Under the pieces are notes generated by a model. That model did no database searches and was not told the DNA's origin. It saw only the letters and a list, made by a program, of their open reading frames with translations. DNA of 64,000 nt from Algoriphagus lutimaris (lineage in GTDB: Bacteria; Bacteroidota; Bacteroidia; Cytophagales; Cyclobacteriaceae), in contig NZ_JAFIDJ010000001.1 in assembly GCF_017051705.1 (NCBI RefSeq), positions 558,001-622,000 of the forward strand, in the 5' to 3' direction. The first letter of the stretch is position 1; each line of letters opens with the position of its first letter. The position numbers and the translations under genes are program-made. Shown in pieces: positions 54,357 to 63,010 of this stretch.

Positions 54357-54992
54357 GTGATTTATAAGAAGTACATAAAAAGGCCAATGGATATTCTCAT
54401 ATCCTTTTTAATGCTCGTTACCCTTTCTCCAATTTTTATCCTACTTTTTTTATTATTAGGGATTTATTATAGATCCTCGCCCATATTTTCGCAAGTCAGA
54501 CCTGGCCTCAATGGCAAACTGTTTCGTATACTCAAGTTTAAAACAATGAATGATGCTTATGATGAATCTGGTTTATTATTACCAGATGATAAAAGAATCA
54601 GTTCTTTGGGTAAATGGGTCAGGGCTAGTTCGTTGGATGAAATCCCCCAATTGATTAATGTGCTGAAGGGAGACATGAGTATGATAGGGCCGAGACCTCT
54701 GCTCAGAGAGTATCTTTATTTATATTCAGAAGAACAAAGCAAGAGGCATGAGGTAAGGCCTGGAGTGACTGGATGGGCTCAAATTAATGGTAGAAATGCT
54801 ATTTCCTGGGAAAAGAAATTTGAGCTTGATGTAGAATATGTTACTAATTGCTCTTTTCGGCTGGATATGAGAATTTTGTTTGTGACCTTTTTTAACGTGC
54901 TAGCTGGAAAAGGGATTACTCAAAAAGGGCATGTTAGTACTGATAAATTTACCGGTTCCACTGCAAATAGCTATATAAACAGATCTGTTTAA
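54357..54992 (+). CDS. PglC-like monotopic phosphoglycosyltransferase
   Basis: This protein has 211 residues from GTG at 54357, one base after the aminotransferase stop. This start gives V/M-I-Y-K-K-Y-I-K-R-P-M-D-I-L, the usual PglC-type beginning; a TTG 15 codons upstream would overlap the previous gene by 44 bp. Motifs are F-R-I-L-K-F-K-T-M-N, D-E-I-P-Q-L-I-N-V-L-K-G-D-M-S-M-I-G-P-R-P and V-R-P-G-V-T-G-W-A-Q-I-N-G-R. The enzyme loads a sugar phosphate, probably a 4-amino-6-deoxy-HexNAc, onto undecaprenyl phosphate. It is the fourth candidate initiating enzyme in this 6-kb stretch. Confidence 0.9.
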   Translation: MIYKKYIKRPMDILISFLMLVTLSPIFILLFLLLGIYYRSSPIFSQVRPGLNGKLFRILKFKTMNDAYDESGLLLPDDKRISSLGKWVRASSLDEIPQLINVLKGDMSMIGPRPLLREYLYLYSEEQSKRHEVRPGVTGWAQINGRNAISWEKKFELDVEYVTNCSFRLDMRILFVTFFNVLAGKGITQKGHVSTDKFTGSTANSYINRSV

Positions 54993-55158
54993 TAAAATCC
55001 TCTTACACCTAAAAAGATATTAATTTCTAAGTTTAACTTGATATTGTGTCCTTTTTAAAAGGATTTTAATTACATGAATAATGCAAAATAATATTGGATT
55101 TAATTGAAAAAAACTGTAGGTCCTTTGGCTGAATGGTAATTTTCTTAAGAAATAATTA

Positions 55159-55166
55159 TATATTTG
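55159..55166 (+). promoter_or_regulatory. Consensus -7 promoter element before the WbpM/PglF-like gene
   Basis: TATATTTG fits TAnnTTTG exactly, 59 bp ahead of the ATG at 55226, in a 233-bp AT-rich gap. No good -33 TTG was found at the expected distance. Confidence 0.5.
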
Positions 55167-55225
55167 CCTACTCTGGTTAAAAAATGTTTGAATTCAAATA
55201 TTAATCATTTGACAAAAATTTTACT

Positions 55226-57136
55226 ATGAATTTTTTAACAAGGCTAAAAATTCTTCCACGATGGATTATAGCCACACTTGATTCTTTTATCTTATTTCAG
55301 TGTGCCCTTTTTGGATATTTAGTCCGATTCAATTTTGAATTAGCACTAATTGAGCAAAACGATGCCTTTGCAGGTTCCTTTACCTTTATGGTTGGTGGTC
55401 TTCTTGCCATGCAAAACACAAGAAGTTATGAAGGAATTGTTAGACATACGGGGTTTAGAGATGGTTCGAACATATTTAAAACGGTCATCATCAATTTCGT
55501 ATTATTCCTTTTCTTGAATTTTTTCCATGGTAATTTCCTAAATGATCGATTTTTACTTCCAACATCTGTATTAATCATCGCCAGTTTATCGGCTATGTTC
55601 ATGCTAATATTCTATCGCCTGGTGGTCAAAGAGCTTTTTGTTTATGTAAAAAATGGAATCACAGCGCGGGAGATGAAAAATGGAATCATTTTCGGTGCAG
55701 GAGAAGCGGGTATTATTGCACAGGAAGCTATTAAAAGAGATAGTAAAAGTTTATTCAATACAGTGGCTTTTTTGGATGATGATCCTAAGAAGGAAGGAAA
55801 AAATATTGATGGAAAAAGGATTTTCAAAGGCATAACTGAATTAGAGAAATTAGTAAAGGATAATCATATCACTGAATTGATTATTGCTGTTAGAGATCTT
55901 ACTGTTCAGCGAAAAAATGAAATCATCGATGAGTGTCTACGATTAAAGGTCTCAGTTTCTATCGTGCCTCCTGTAGACCAATGGATCAATGGAGGATTGA
56001 CTGCTGGAGCTATTCGTGAAATTAAAATTGAGGACCTTCTTAGTAGAGAACAAATTCATTTGGATAATCCAAGAATTCAAGAAGATCTAATCGATAAGGT
56101 CGTTTTAGTGACAGGAGCTGCAGGTTCCATTGGTTCAGAGCTTTGTAGACAGATCTCACATTATGAACCTAAACTTTTGATCTTGTTAGACATCGCTGAA
56201 TCTGCTCTATATGATGTGGAACAAGAGTTCAAAGAGAAATGGCCGAAATGTCCTATCAAAATCATCTTGGGTGATGTAAGGAATAAGAAGAAAATGAAAG
56301 AGGTTTTTAGAAGTTATAAACCTCAAGTGGTTTTCCATGCAGCCGCCTACAAACATGTGCCGATGATGGAAAATTATCCAGAAGAGGCTGTTCATTCCAA
56401 TGTAATTGGAACCAAGATTTTAGCTGATCTTTCAGTACTTTCCCAAGTAGATAAATTTGTATTTGTATCTACTGATAAAGCGGTGAATCCTACGAATGTC
56501 ATGGGGGCTAGTAAGCGAACTGCTGAAATGTATGTTCAAGCTTTGAATGAATACCTGGAAAGAAACCACAAAAAATACCATACCAAGTTTATAACCACCC
56601 GATTCGGAAATGTTCTAGGTTCCAATGGGTCGGTAATACCTTTATTTAAAAAGCAGATTCTTCATGGGGGACCAATTACGGTTACCCACCCTGACATCAC
56701 TCGGTATTTTATGACTATTCCGGAAGCTTGTCAGTTGGTGCTGGAAGCAGGTGTAATGGGTGAAGGTGGAGAAATTTATGTCTTTGACATGGGGCAGCCG
56801 GTGAAAATTCTGGATTTGGCGAAGAAAATGATCCAACTTTCTGGAAAGAAAGTGGATCAGGATATCAAAATTGTATTTTCTGGCTTAAGAGAAGGAGAGA
56901 AGCTTTATGAGGAGTTGTTAAACGATTTCGAAACGGTGAAAATTACACACCATCCAAAAATCAAGATTGCTCAGGTGGCTCCTGCAGCCTACCATAAAAT
57001 CGATGGGCAAATAGAATTATTTATGAGCTTGATCGGTAAAAACTCTGAAAATGAACTCGTAAGCCATTTGAAGGTGATTGTTCCGGAATTTATTTCCAAT
57101 TCTTCTAGATTTGAAGTTTTGGACCGATTGAATTGA
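55226..57136 (+). CDS. UDP-GlcNAc 4,6-dehydratase, membrane-bound (PglF/WbpM/CapD-like)
   Basis: This 636-residue protein has about four N-terminal membrane segments (15-130), a CoA-binding-like Rossmann domain (I-I-F-G-A-G-E-A-G, about 155-163), and a catalytic SDR domain with G287-A-A-G-S-I-G293. The catalytic set is S-T-D-K-A at 405-409, then M416 and K420 in N-V-M-G-A-S-K. The Tyr-to-Met change is normal for WbpM/PglF. The product is UDP-2-acetamido-2,6-dideoxy-4-ketoglucose, the substrate of the PglE-like aminotransferase upstream. It has its own promoter and a terminator behind it, and closes the capsule locus. Confidence 0.94.
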   Translation: MNFLTRLKILPRWIIATLDSFILFQCALFGYLVRFNFELALIEQNDAFAGSFTFMVGGLLAMQNTRSYEGIVRHTGFRDGSNIFKTVIINFVLFLFLNFFHGNFLNDRFLLPTSVLIIASLSAMFMLIFYRLVVKELFVYVKNGITAREMKNGIIFGAGEAGIIAQEAIKRDSKSLFNTVAFLDDDPKKEGKNIDGKRIFKGITELEKLVKDNHITELIIAVRDLTVQRKNEIIDECLRLKVSVSIVPPVDQWINGGLTAGAIREIKIEDLLSREQIHLDNPRIQEDLIDKVVLVTGAAGSIGSELCRQISHYEPKLLILLDIAESALYDVEQEFKEKWPKCPIKIILGDVRNKKKMKEVFRSYKPQVVFHAAAYKHVPMMENYPEEAVHSNVIGTKILADLSVLSQVDKFVFVSTDKAVNPTNVMGASKRTAEMYVQALNEYLERNHKKYHTKFITTRFGNVLGSNGSVIPLFKKQILHGGPITVTHPDITRYFMTIPEACQLVLEAGVMGEGGEIYVFDMGQPVKILDLAKKMIQLSGKKVDQDIKIVFSGLREGEKLYEELLNDFETVKITHHPKIKIAQVAPAAYHKIDGQIELFMSLIGKNSENELVSHLKVIVPEFISNSSRFEVLDRLN

Positions 57137-57160
57137 TTGTTCAATTTAAAGAAATCTTTT

Positions 57161-57195
57161 AAAAGGAAAATGTTCTCTAGCGTTTTCCTTTTTTT
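57161..57195 (+). terminator. Intrinsic terminator at the end of the capsule locus
   Basis: AAAAGGAAAA pairs with TTTTCCTTTT (10 bp) around a 12-nt loop, followed by more Ts. It lies 25 bp after the dehydratase stop codon. Confidence 0.8.
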
Positions 57196-57253
57196 ATGCT
57201 CTTGAATGATTCACTTTCTTATTCCTTTTTTTGAATTCAGTGCATTGAATTAC

Positions 57254-57285
57254 TTGGTATAAGCTTGACTGAATAGCTATCTTTG
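57254..57285 (+). promoter_or_regulatory. Complete Bacteroidota-type promoter
   Basis: TTG at 57254-57256 and TATCTTTG at 57278-57285 are separated by 21 bp, within the normal spacing of the -33/-7 promoter of this phylum. The -7 element ends 28 bp ahead of the FAD oxidoreductase ATG. Confidence 0.75.
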
Positions 57286-57313
57286 TGGGCTATTTAAGGA
57301 TAAATACCTTACC

Positions 57314-58900
57314 ATGAAAAAAGATTTCAATCTTCAATTGAGCCCTGAGCAGGCTTATGATCCTCAGTTATTCCAAGAAACAGTTTTAAAGAAGGCAGGG
57401 ATTCCTATTGACGCCAAGGATGTGGTTGCCAGGCAAGTAAAACGATCCATTGATGCGAGAGGCAGAAAGGTTAAAATTAATGTCCAAGCAGAACTTTTTA
57501 TCCAAGAGAAGGCTCCTTCATTAATTGACCATATTCCTACCTATAGTCATGTGAGTTCCAAAGATCCCATCATCATCGTGGGTGCTGGTCCAGCTGGTTT
57601 GTTTGCTGCCTTAAGAGCCATTGAACTTGGTGTTAGGCCCATCATCTTGGAAAGAGGAAAAGATGTGAGGGCTCGTCGCAGGGATCTAGCTGCGATTACC
57701 AAACATCACCTAGTAAATCCAGATTCAAACTATTGCTTCGGAGAAGGTGGAGCTGGTACCTATTCAGATGGAAAGTTGTACACCCGATCTAAGAAACGAG
57801 GTGATGTACGTCGTATCATGGAGATTCTAGTGGCCCACGGAGCAACGGAAGAGATATTGGTGGATGCACATCCTCATATTGGGACCAATAAATTGCCAAA
57901 GCTGGTTGCGGACCTCAGAACTACTATCTTAGATGCAGGAGGGGAGATTCATTTTGATTGTAGAGTGGATGACTTCATCCTAGAAGGCAATGAAATAAAA
58001 GGAGTAGTCACCCAGCATCAGGAAAAAATCAAAGGTCTGGGAGTGATCTTGGCTACCGGACATTCGGCAAGGGATATCTTTCACTTGCTCCATCAAAAGA
58101 ATATTACAATAGAGGCGAAACCCTTTGCCTTAGGTGTTCGAATAGAACATTCCCAAAATTTGATTGATCGAATTCAATATCATTGTGAAGTTGATCGAGG
58201 GCCCTATTTACCTGCATCTGCTTATTCGTTGGTAACACAAACCTCCTTTAAAGGAAAACAAAGGGGAGTTTTTAGTTTTTGCATGTGTCCAGGAGGATAC
58301 ATTGTCCCTGCTGCGACTGCTCCTGGAGAGCTTGTAGTAAACGGTATGAGTCCAAGTAGGAGAGACAGTAAGTTTGCTAACTCAGGAATCGTAGTATCAG
58401 TTGAATTGGAGGATTTACCAGCCTATCAGCATTTTGGACCTTTGGCAGCAATGGAGTTCCAAGCTGAAGTGGAAAGGAAAGCTTGGGAACTCGGGGGTAA
58501 AACCCAAGTGGCGCCGGCACAGAGAATGATTGATTTTGTAACTAAAAGGAATAGCTCATCGCTTTTGGACACCTCCTACCAGCCTGGTTTGGCTTCGGTA
58601 GAAATGAGGGAAGTATTACCTGATTTTATAGCAGAAAGATTAGCGATGGCTTTTAAGGCTTTTGGCCAAAAAATGAAAGGGTATTATACCAATGAATCCC
58701 AATTGATTGGAGTAGAAAGTCGAACTTCATCTCCCGTAAGGATTCCAAGAGATCGAGAGAGTTTTGAGCATGTTCAGATCAAGCGTTTATACCCTTGTGG
58801 AGAAGGGGCAGGTTATGCAGGGGGAATCGTTTCTGCAGCTATGGACGGTGAACGATGTGCGGAAAAGTTAATTGAAACCTATACTAGGAAAGTAAACTGA
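57314..58900 (+). CDS. FAD-dependent oxidoreductase (COG2509-like)
   Basis: This 528-residue flavoprotein has an N-terminal 80-residue domain of alpha/beta type, then the dinucleotide motif V-G-A-G90-P-A-G-L-F-A-A-L, E-R-G-K at the ribose site and the later F-G-E-G-G-A-G-T-Y-S-D-G-K-L segment. The C-terminal region contains P-C-G-E-G-A-G-Y-A-G-G-I-V-S-A-A-M-D-G, which contacts the flavin again. These are characteristic of a conserved but uncharacterised dehydrogenase family. Substrate unknown. It is a separate transcription unit with its own promoter; the exonuclease gene follows after 58 bp. Confidence 0.88.
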   Translation: MKKDFNLQLSPEQAYDPQLFQETVLKKAGIPIDAKDVVARQVKRSIDARGRKVKINVQAELFIQEKAPSLIDHIPTYSHVSSKDPIIIVGAGPAGLFAALRAIELGVRPIILERGKDVRARRRDLAAITKHHLVNPDSNYCFGEGGAGTYSDGKLYTRSKKRGDVRRIMEILVAHGATEEILVDAHPHIGTNKLPKLVADLRTTILDAGGEIHFDCRVDDFILEGNEIKGVVTQHQEKIKGLGVILATGHSARDIFHLLHQKNITIEAKPFALGVRIEHSQNLIDRIQYHCEVDRGPYLPASAYSLVTQTSFKGKQRGVFSFCMCPGGYIVPAATAPGELVVNGMSPSRRDSKFANSGIVVSVELEDLPAYQHFGPLAAMEFQAEVERKAWELGGKTQVAPAQRMIDFVTKRNSSSLLDTSYQPGLASVEMREVLPDFIAERLAMAFKAFGQKMKGYYTNESQLIGVESRTSSPVRIPRDRESFEHVQIKRLYPCGEGAGYAGGIVSAAMDGERCAEKLIETYTRKVN

Positions 58901-58958
58901 TTGTGTCAATCACTGACATAGATTCTTAACACCTCCTAGCAATTCTTTATCTTGGGCT

Positions 58959-60326
58959 ATGGAATATGCAATCGTGGATATAGAAACTACAGGAGGCACC
59001 GCAAAAAATTGTGGGATCACTGAAATAGCTATTTTGATCCATGATGGCAATGAAATCATAGCCGAATTTGAAACCCTTATTAATCCTGAACAAGATATCC
59101 CTATTTACATCACTGGTCTTACTGGAATAGATAATGGAATGGTTCATGATGCTCCGACTTTTGATGAGCTAGGGGAGAAATTATGGAGTTTACTACATGG
59201 AAGGGTGTTTGTAGCCCATTCGGTCAATTTTGATTACGGCTTTGTAAGAGAGAGCTTCGCTAGATTCGGTAGGGAGTTCAAAGCTGATAAGCTATGTACC
59301 GTGCGTTTAGCCAGAAAAGTTATCCCCGGTCTAAGTTCTTATAGCTTGGGAAGAATTTGCGAGCATAGAAATATCCCTATTTTAGCAAGGCACCGAGCTA
59401 TGGGAGATGCAAGAGCTACTGCCATCTTATTTGATGAAATGATCAAGGAAAGGCCTGAAATCATTTCTGCTTCCTTAAAAAAGAATTCGGGAGAGGCCTT
59501 CTTACCACCGAATATTTCGCTTTCAAAATTTAGGCAAATACCGGAAAAATGCGGTGTTTATTATATGCTGAATGAAAGAGGAAAAGTGATTTATGTGGGT
59601 AAAGCAATCAATATCAAAGAGCGATTTAAGAATCATTTTTCAGGAAACTTATTGCCAGGTCTTAAACAAAAGCTAAAATCGGAGGTGTTTGATTTGAAAT
59701 GGGAATTGACTGGCTCTGAAATGATGGCATTATTGGTAGAGGCATTAGAAATAAAGCGATTATGGCCTAAGTATAATTCTGCACTTAAATTACCAAAAAC
59801 CATGTGGGGGTTGTTTCAATACACAGATGGTTCCGGGTTTATCCGATTTCAAATCGCCAAAGTAACGAAACACTTACGACCTTTGGAATCATTCCTTTCT
59901 TCTGAAGAAGCCCATGCATTTTTGAAGGATGGAATAAAATCCTTTGGCCTTTGTCCAAGGCTATGTGGCTTGAGAAAAGCTCCCTGCAGTGAGGGAGGTT
60001 TTTTAAGCTGTCAGGGTACATGTAACTCACAACTTCCTCCTCAAGAATATAGTCAGAATGCGAAGGACTTTATCAATTTGATAGAGGAGAGTAAACGCGA
60101 GATTCTTGTGAAGTTTAAGGGGAGGTCTGATCAAGAAATCGCCGCATGTGTTTTTGACAGGGGAGTTTTAAAAAGCTATGGATATTTCAGCGAAATGACT
60201 GAGTTGGAATCCATATTGGAGCAACTTGAACCGGTTCCTACTGTTCCGGAAACTTTTTATATTCTGAAACAATTTCTTCCCTCACTTGCTCCGGAACAAA
60301 TTCAGGTTTTAAACCCTGTCTCTTGA
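58959..60326 (+). CDS. DEDDh exonuclease fused to a GIY-YIG / UvrC-like (Cho-type) nuclease
   Basis: This 455-residue DNA-repair protein has an N-terminal exonuclease with D7-I-E9-T, a middle Asp region (H-S-V-N-F-D) and H145-R-A-M-G-D150, which makes the DEDDh set complete. Residues about 195-275 form a GIY-YIG domain (G199-V-Y ... I-Y-V-G-K). A cysteine group C332, C336, C343, C351, C355 (A-P-C-S-E-G-G-F-L-S-C-Q-G-T-C) has the C-x6/7-C-x3-C spacing seen in UvrC, where an iron-sulfur cluster binds. It therefore combines 3'-5' trimming with UvrC/Cho-type incision. No UvrB-binding or C-terminal endonuclease domain is present. Confidence 0.9.
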   Translation: MEYAIVDIETTGGTAKNCGITEIAILIHDGNEIIAEFETLINPEQDIPIYITGLTGIDNGMVHDAPTFDELGEKLWSLLHGRVFVAHSVNFDYGFVRESFARFGREFKADKLCTVRLARKVIPGLSSYSLGRICEHRNIPILARHRAMGDARATAILFDEMIKERPEIISASLKKNSGEAFLPPNISLSKFRQIPEKCGVYYMLNERGKVIYVGKAINIKERFKNHFSGNLLPGLKQKLKSEVFDLKWELTGSEMMALLVEALEIKRLWPKYNSALKLPKTMWGLFQYTDGSGFIRFQIAKVTKHLRPLESFLSSEEAHAFLKDGIKSFGLCPRLCGLRKAPCSEGGFLSCQGTCNSQLPPQEYSQNAKDFINLIEESKREILVKFKGRSDQEIAACVFDRGVLKSYGYFSEMTELESILEQLEPVPTVPETFYILKQFLPSLAPEQIQVLNPVS

Positions 60327-60327
60327 T

Positions 60328-60876
60328 CTAGTTTTTGATTTTTTCCCATTCTTCCGGAAGCACACTATAATAGATCGTATCTCTTCTTCTGCCATGTACC
60401 ATCAAGGTATGACTACGAAGTACCCCTTCTTCCACAGCTCCCAACTTCAACAAGGCATGTCTTGCAGGCAAGTTCAGTACATCAGTTTTGATCTCTACTC
60501 TTTTCAAATTCAATTTTTCAAAGCAGTACTCAAGCATGGCCTTTTTCATAGCCTGATTGATGCCCGTGCCATGAGTGGCTTTGCCTAGCCAGGTCCAACC
60601 AATTTCTATTCGTTGATCTCTTGGAGAGTAGTTTCCAAATCCGGTGGATCCAACTAGCATACCGGTAGTTTTATCCTCCACGGTAAACTGAAGTCGTTCC
60701 CCTTGTAAGGCGGGGGCCACCCAATTATCAAATCCCTCTTCTGTGCTTAAATCAAATGTGAACCAGGTCCACATCTTAGGATCGGTGCATAGAGCCCTAA
60801 GCGTAGGAAAGTCCTGCTTCCGAATTGGTCGAAGCAGGACTTTTTCATTTTCTAAAACTAAATTATGATCTAACAT
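60328..60876 (-). CDS. GNAT-family N-acetyltransferase (RimJ/RimL-like)
   Basis: This 182-residue acetyltransferase has L-R-P-I-R-K-Q-D-F near the start, a central G-S-T-G-F-G-N strand, I-G-W-T-W-L-G-K-A-T-H-G-T-G-I-N-Q-A covering the acetyl-CoA loop, and a C-terminal L-G-A-V-E-E-G-V-L-R-S-H. These are typical of the RimJ/RimL-like group that acetylates protein N-termini or small amines. The ATG directly abuts the stop of the aminotransferase gene upstream (0 bp gap), so the two are co-transcribed. It converges with the exonuclease gene, 1 bp apart. Confidence 0.9.
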   Translation of the reverse strand: MLDHNLVLENEKVLLRPIRKQDFPTLRALCTDPKMWTWFTFDLSTEEGFDNWVAPALQGERLQFTVEDKTTGMLVGSTGFGNYSPRDQRIEIGWTWLGKATHGTGINQAMKKAMLEYCFEKLNLKRVEIKTDVLNLPARHALLKLGAVEEGVLRSHTLMVHGRRRDTIYYSVLPEEWEKIKN

Positions 60877-62001
60877 TTAGCCTAAAACTTCTCGAATGGC
60901 TTGATTATATAAGGCAACTTCTTCGATTGTACCTGTTGAGATTCTACACCAGTCAGTTAATGGGGGAAAAGGCCTACCAATAATAAATCCTTTATCAGCC
61001 ATTTGTTTATTTAATTCTACAATATCTCTTCCTGTATGAAAGAAGACAAAGTTAGTGTGTGACTCCAAATAGGGGAGTTTCAAATCATCCAAGGTTTGGA
61101 TGATCATTGATTTTGCCTCTTTCGCTTTATTGACTGAAAAATTGTAAAATTCTTGATCTTGCAATGCTGCTTTTCCCGCCTCGATTGCCATAATATTCAA
61201 GTTGGCAACTACTCTTTCGGAAAGTTTTTCTGCCAATTCAGGTTTTGCAATTAAATAGCCTAATCTGATCCCTGCCAGTCCATATACTTTAGAAAATGTT
61301 TTTGAAACGATTACATTTTTGCCCTGCTTTACTAATTCTACCATAGAGGGATAATTGGGGGTAGTGATGTAATCGTAATAGGCCTCATCTGAAAACACGA
61401 TTGCCTTATTGCTTACAGAATTGCAAAAATCAAGGACTTTCTGTGCGGGAAGCAATTTTCCAGTGGGATTGTTTGGGTTACAAAGGAATATAAGCTTGGT
61501 CTTGGAAGAGACTCTTTTTTCAATTTCATCTAAATCAAAATCATAGTCCTTATTGAGAGGAACCCAATTAATAGAAGTGCCCCATAGCTTTGCATAATCC
61601 ATCATCGCAAGAAAAGTGGGTTCGCAAGAGATGATTTCTCCTCCTCCTCCAAAAGTCAATCCTGTGATCTTCAGTCCTTCCGTGGAACCGGCCACCATAA
61701 CGATGTGGTCTTCAGGAACCCCTTCTTTCTCTGCAATCATTTTCACCAGGTCTGAGTTATATCTCCAAGGATATCTACAACCCAAATCAAATCCACTGCT
61801 CATGGATTTTCGGACTAATTCTGAAGGTCCATACGGATTTTCATTGGATCCCAACATGATAGGCCCATCCATTGGCCTAGGATTAAATTTCTTGATTTCC
61901 TCTGCAGATAGTGAATTGGTTAGTCCAGCTCCTCCCAAAAGTGCAAAACTGCTACCTAGTGTTGCTCTTTTTAACCATGATCTTCTTGATAATCCTGTCA
62001 T
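60877..62001 (-). CDS. Tat-exported PLP aminotransferase (HisC-like, class I/II)
   Basis: This 374-residue fold-type I aminotransferase begins with S5-R-R-S-W-L-K11, a canonical twin-arginine motif, and a hydrophobic A/G/L-rich stretch up to about 33. Downstream are G-S-N-E-N-P-Y-G-P-S, C-N-P-N-N-P-T-G and S-D-E-A-Y. The Schiff-base Lys is K238 in S-K-T-F-S-K-V-Y-G-L-A-G-I-R, and the final R-I-S-T-G-T binds the substrate carboxylate. The catalytic set is complete. Histidinol-phosphate aminotransferases are cytoplasmic; the Tat leader predicts periplasmic action on another amino acid or amine, with PLP inserted before export. It is the first gene of a two-gene unit with the GNAT gene. Confidence 0.87.
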   Translation of the reverse strand: MTGLSRRSWLKRATLGSSFALLGGAGLTNSLSAEEIKKFNPRPMDGPIMLGSNENPYGPSELVRKSMSSGFDLGCRYPWRYNSDLVKMIAEKEGVPEDHIVMVAGSTEGLKITGLTFGGGGEIISCEPTFLAMMDYAKLWGTSINWVPLNKDYDFDLDEIEKRVSSKTKLIFLCNPNNPTGKLLPAQKVLDFCNSVSNKAIVFSDEAYYDYITTPNYPSMVELVKQGKNVIVSKTFSKVYGLAGIRLGYLIAKPELAEKLSERVVANLNIMAIEAGKAALQDQEFYNFSVNKAKEAKSMIIQTLDDLKLPYLESHTNFVFFHTGRDIVELNKQMADKGFIIGRPFPPLTDWCRISTGTIEEVALYNQAIREVLG

Positions 62002-62201
62002 TTATTTAAGGGTTTGTTTGTTGATATTTTAAGGAGAAGTGCAATACTTTATAAATAATTCATTTTCTCCATTACTTTATTAAAATTAGCTTTTTTACTG
62101 AAAAAATCAATATTATAAAATAATCTCTCTCATATTAATAATTCAACGAAATTATTTTTTAAATTAAAGCAAAGCACAATTTACCCTAAACCCAAAGTAA
62201 T

Positions 62202-62993
62202 ATGAAAAAGATTATAATATTCTTGTTTTTTGGCCTATTCATGGCAAGTGGTATTCGGGCTCAGCAAACTCAGTACATGGTATTCGATTTCATCAAAGTC
62301 GAAAATGATCAGATTTTCGATTACATCGAGTATAAAGATTTAATGGAGAAAGTTTACCGTCAAGCATTAAACGATGATAAAATCAAAGGATGGGATTTTT
62401 GGGCATTACAATCAGGAGCAGACCAAAGTACTTTTCAGTACATTACCATCACCTATTACAATGATCCTGTCAAAATGATGAATGGCCTCGATGAGTCCAC
62501 CATGATTGATTATACAAAAATTGCTTATCCTCATTTAAATGATGCTCAAGTAGCTAAACTGTTTCAGAACGCTCTCGCTATCAAGGATACTCCAATGAGG
62601 CTTTACATGCAGGAAATAGTGTCTACTGATGATGATTTCCAGATGAAACCAGGAGTGCTGGCTTCCTTTGACCTAATGAAAGCGTATGAAGGGAAATTTC
62701 AGCAGTATGAAGAAGCGGAAATGGAAGTGTTTAGACCAATCCATCAGAAAAAAATTGAACAAGGGATGATGGGACATTGGAGCTTTCTTAGAACTGCGTT
62801 ACCGCTTGGATCGGAGGCTAAATCAACTCATTTGACACTGAATATGTATAAGGATTACATGCAGTTTTTTAATGCACAGGCTTATGAAGATTTAGATCAA
62901 ACTGTTGCGCAACAAAGAGCTGTCGATGAAGGTTTAAATTCAAGAGATCAAAAGTGGGTGTATTTGGCCACCTTAGAAAATGTAGTGCGATAG
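62202..62993 (+). CDS. Secreted protein of unknown function
   Basis: This 263-residue protein has a standard signal peptide (M-K-K-I-I-I-F-L-F-F ... R-A-Q) and no lipobox. I do not recognise the family. The mature part is rich in Tyr, Met, Gln and acidic residues. It seems to consist of two related halves, each beginning with a strand-like segment (T-Q-Y-M-V-F-D-F-I-K-V and P-M-R-L-Y-M-Q-E-I-V-S), as in dimeric alpha/beta-barrel (EthD/NIPSNAP-like) proteins, but no catalytic residues stand out. Monocistronic, with a terminator that overlaps the end of the convergent MFS gene. Confidence 0.8.
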   Translation: MKKIIIFLFFGLFMASGIRAQQTQYMVFDFIKVENDQIFDYIEYKDLMEKVYRQALNDDKIKGWDFWALQSGADQSTFQYITITYYNDPVKMMNGLDESTMIDYTKIAYPHLNDAQVAKLFQNALAIKDTPMRLYMQEIVSTDDDFQMKPGVLASFDLMKAYEGKFQQYEEAEMEVFRPIHQKKIEQGMMGHWSFLRTALPLGSEAKSTHLTLNMYKDYMQFFNAQAYEDLDQTVAQQRAVDEGLNSRDQKWVYLATLENVVR

Positions 62994-63010
62994 TCCGGTT
63001 TGACTTTACG

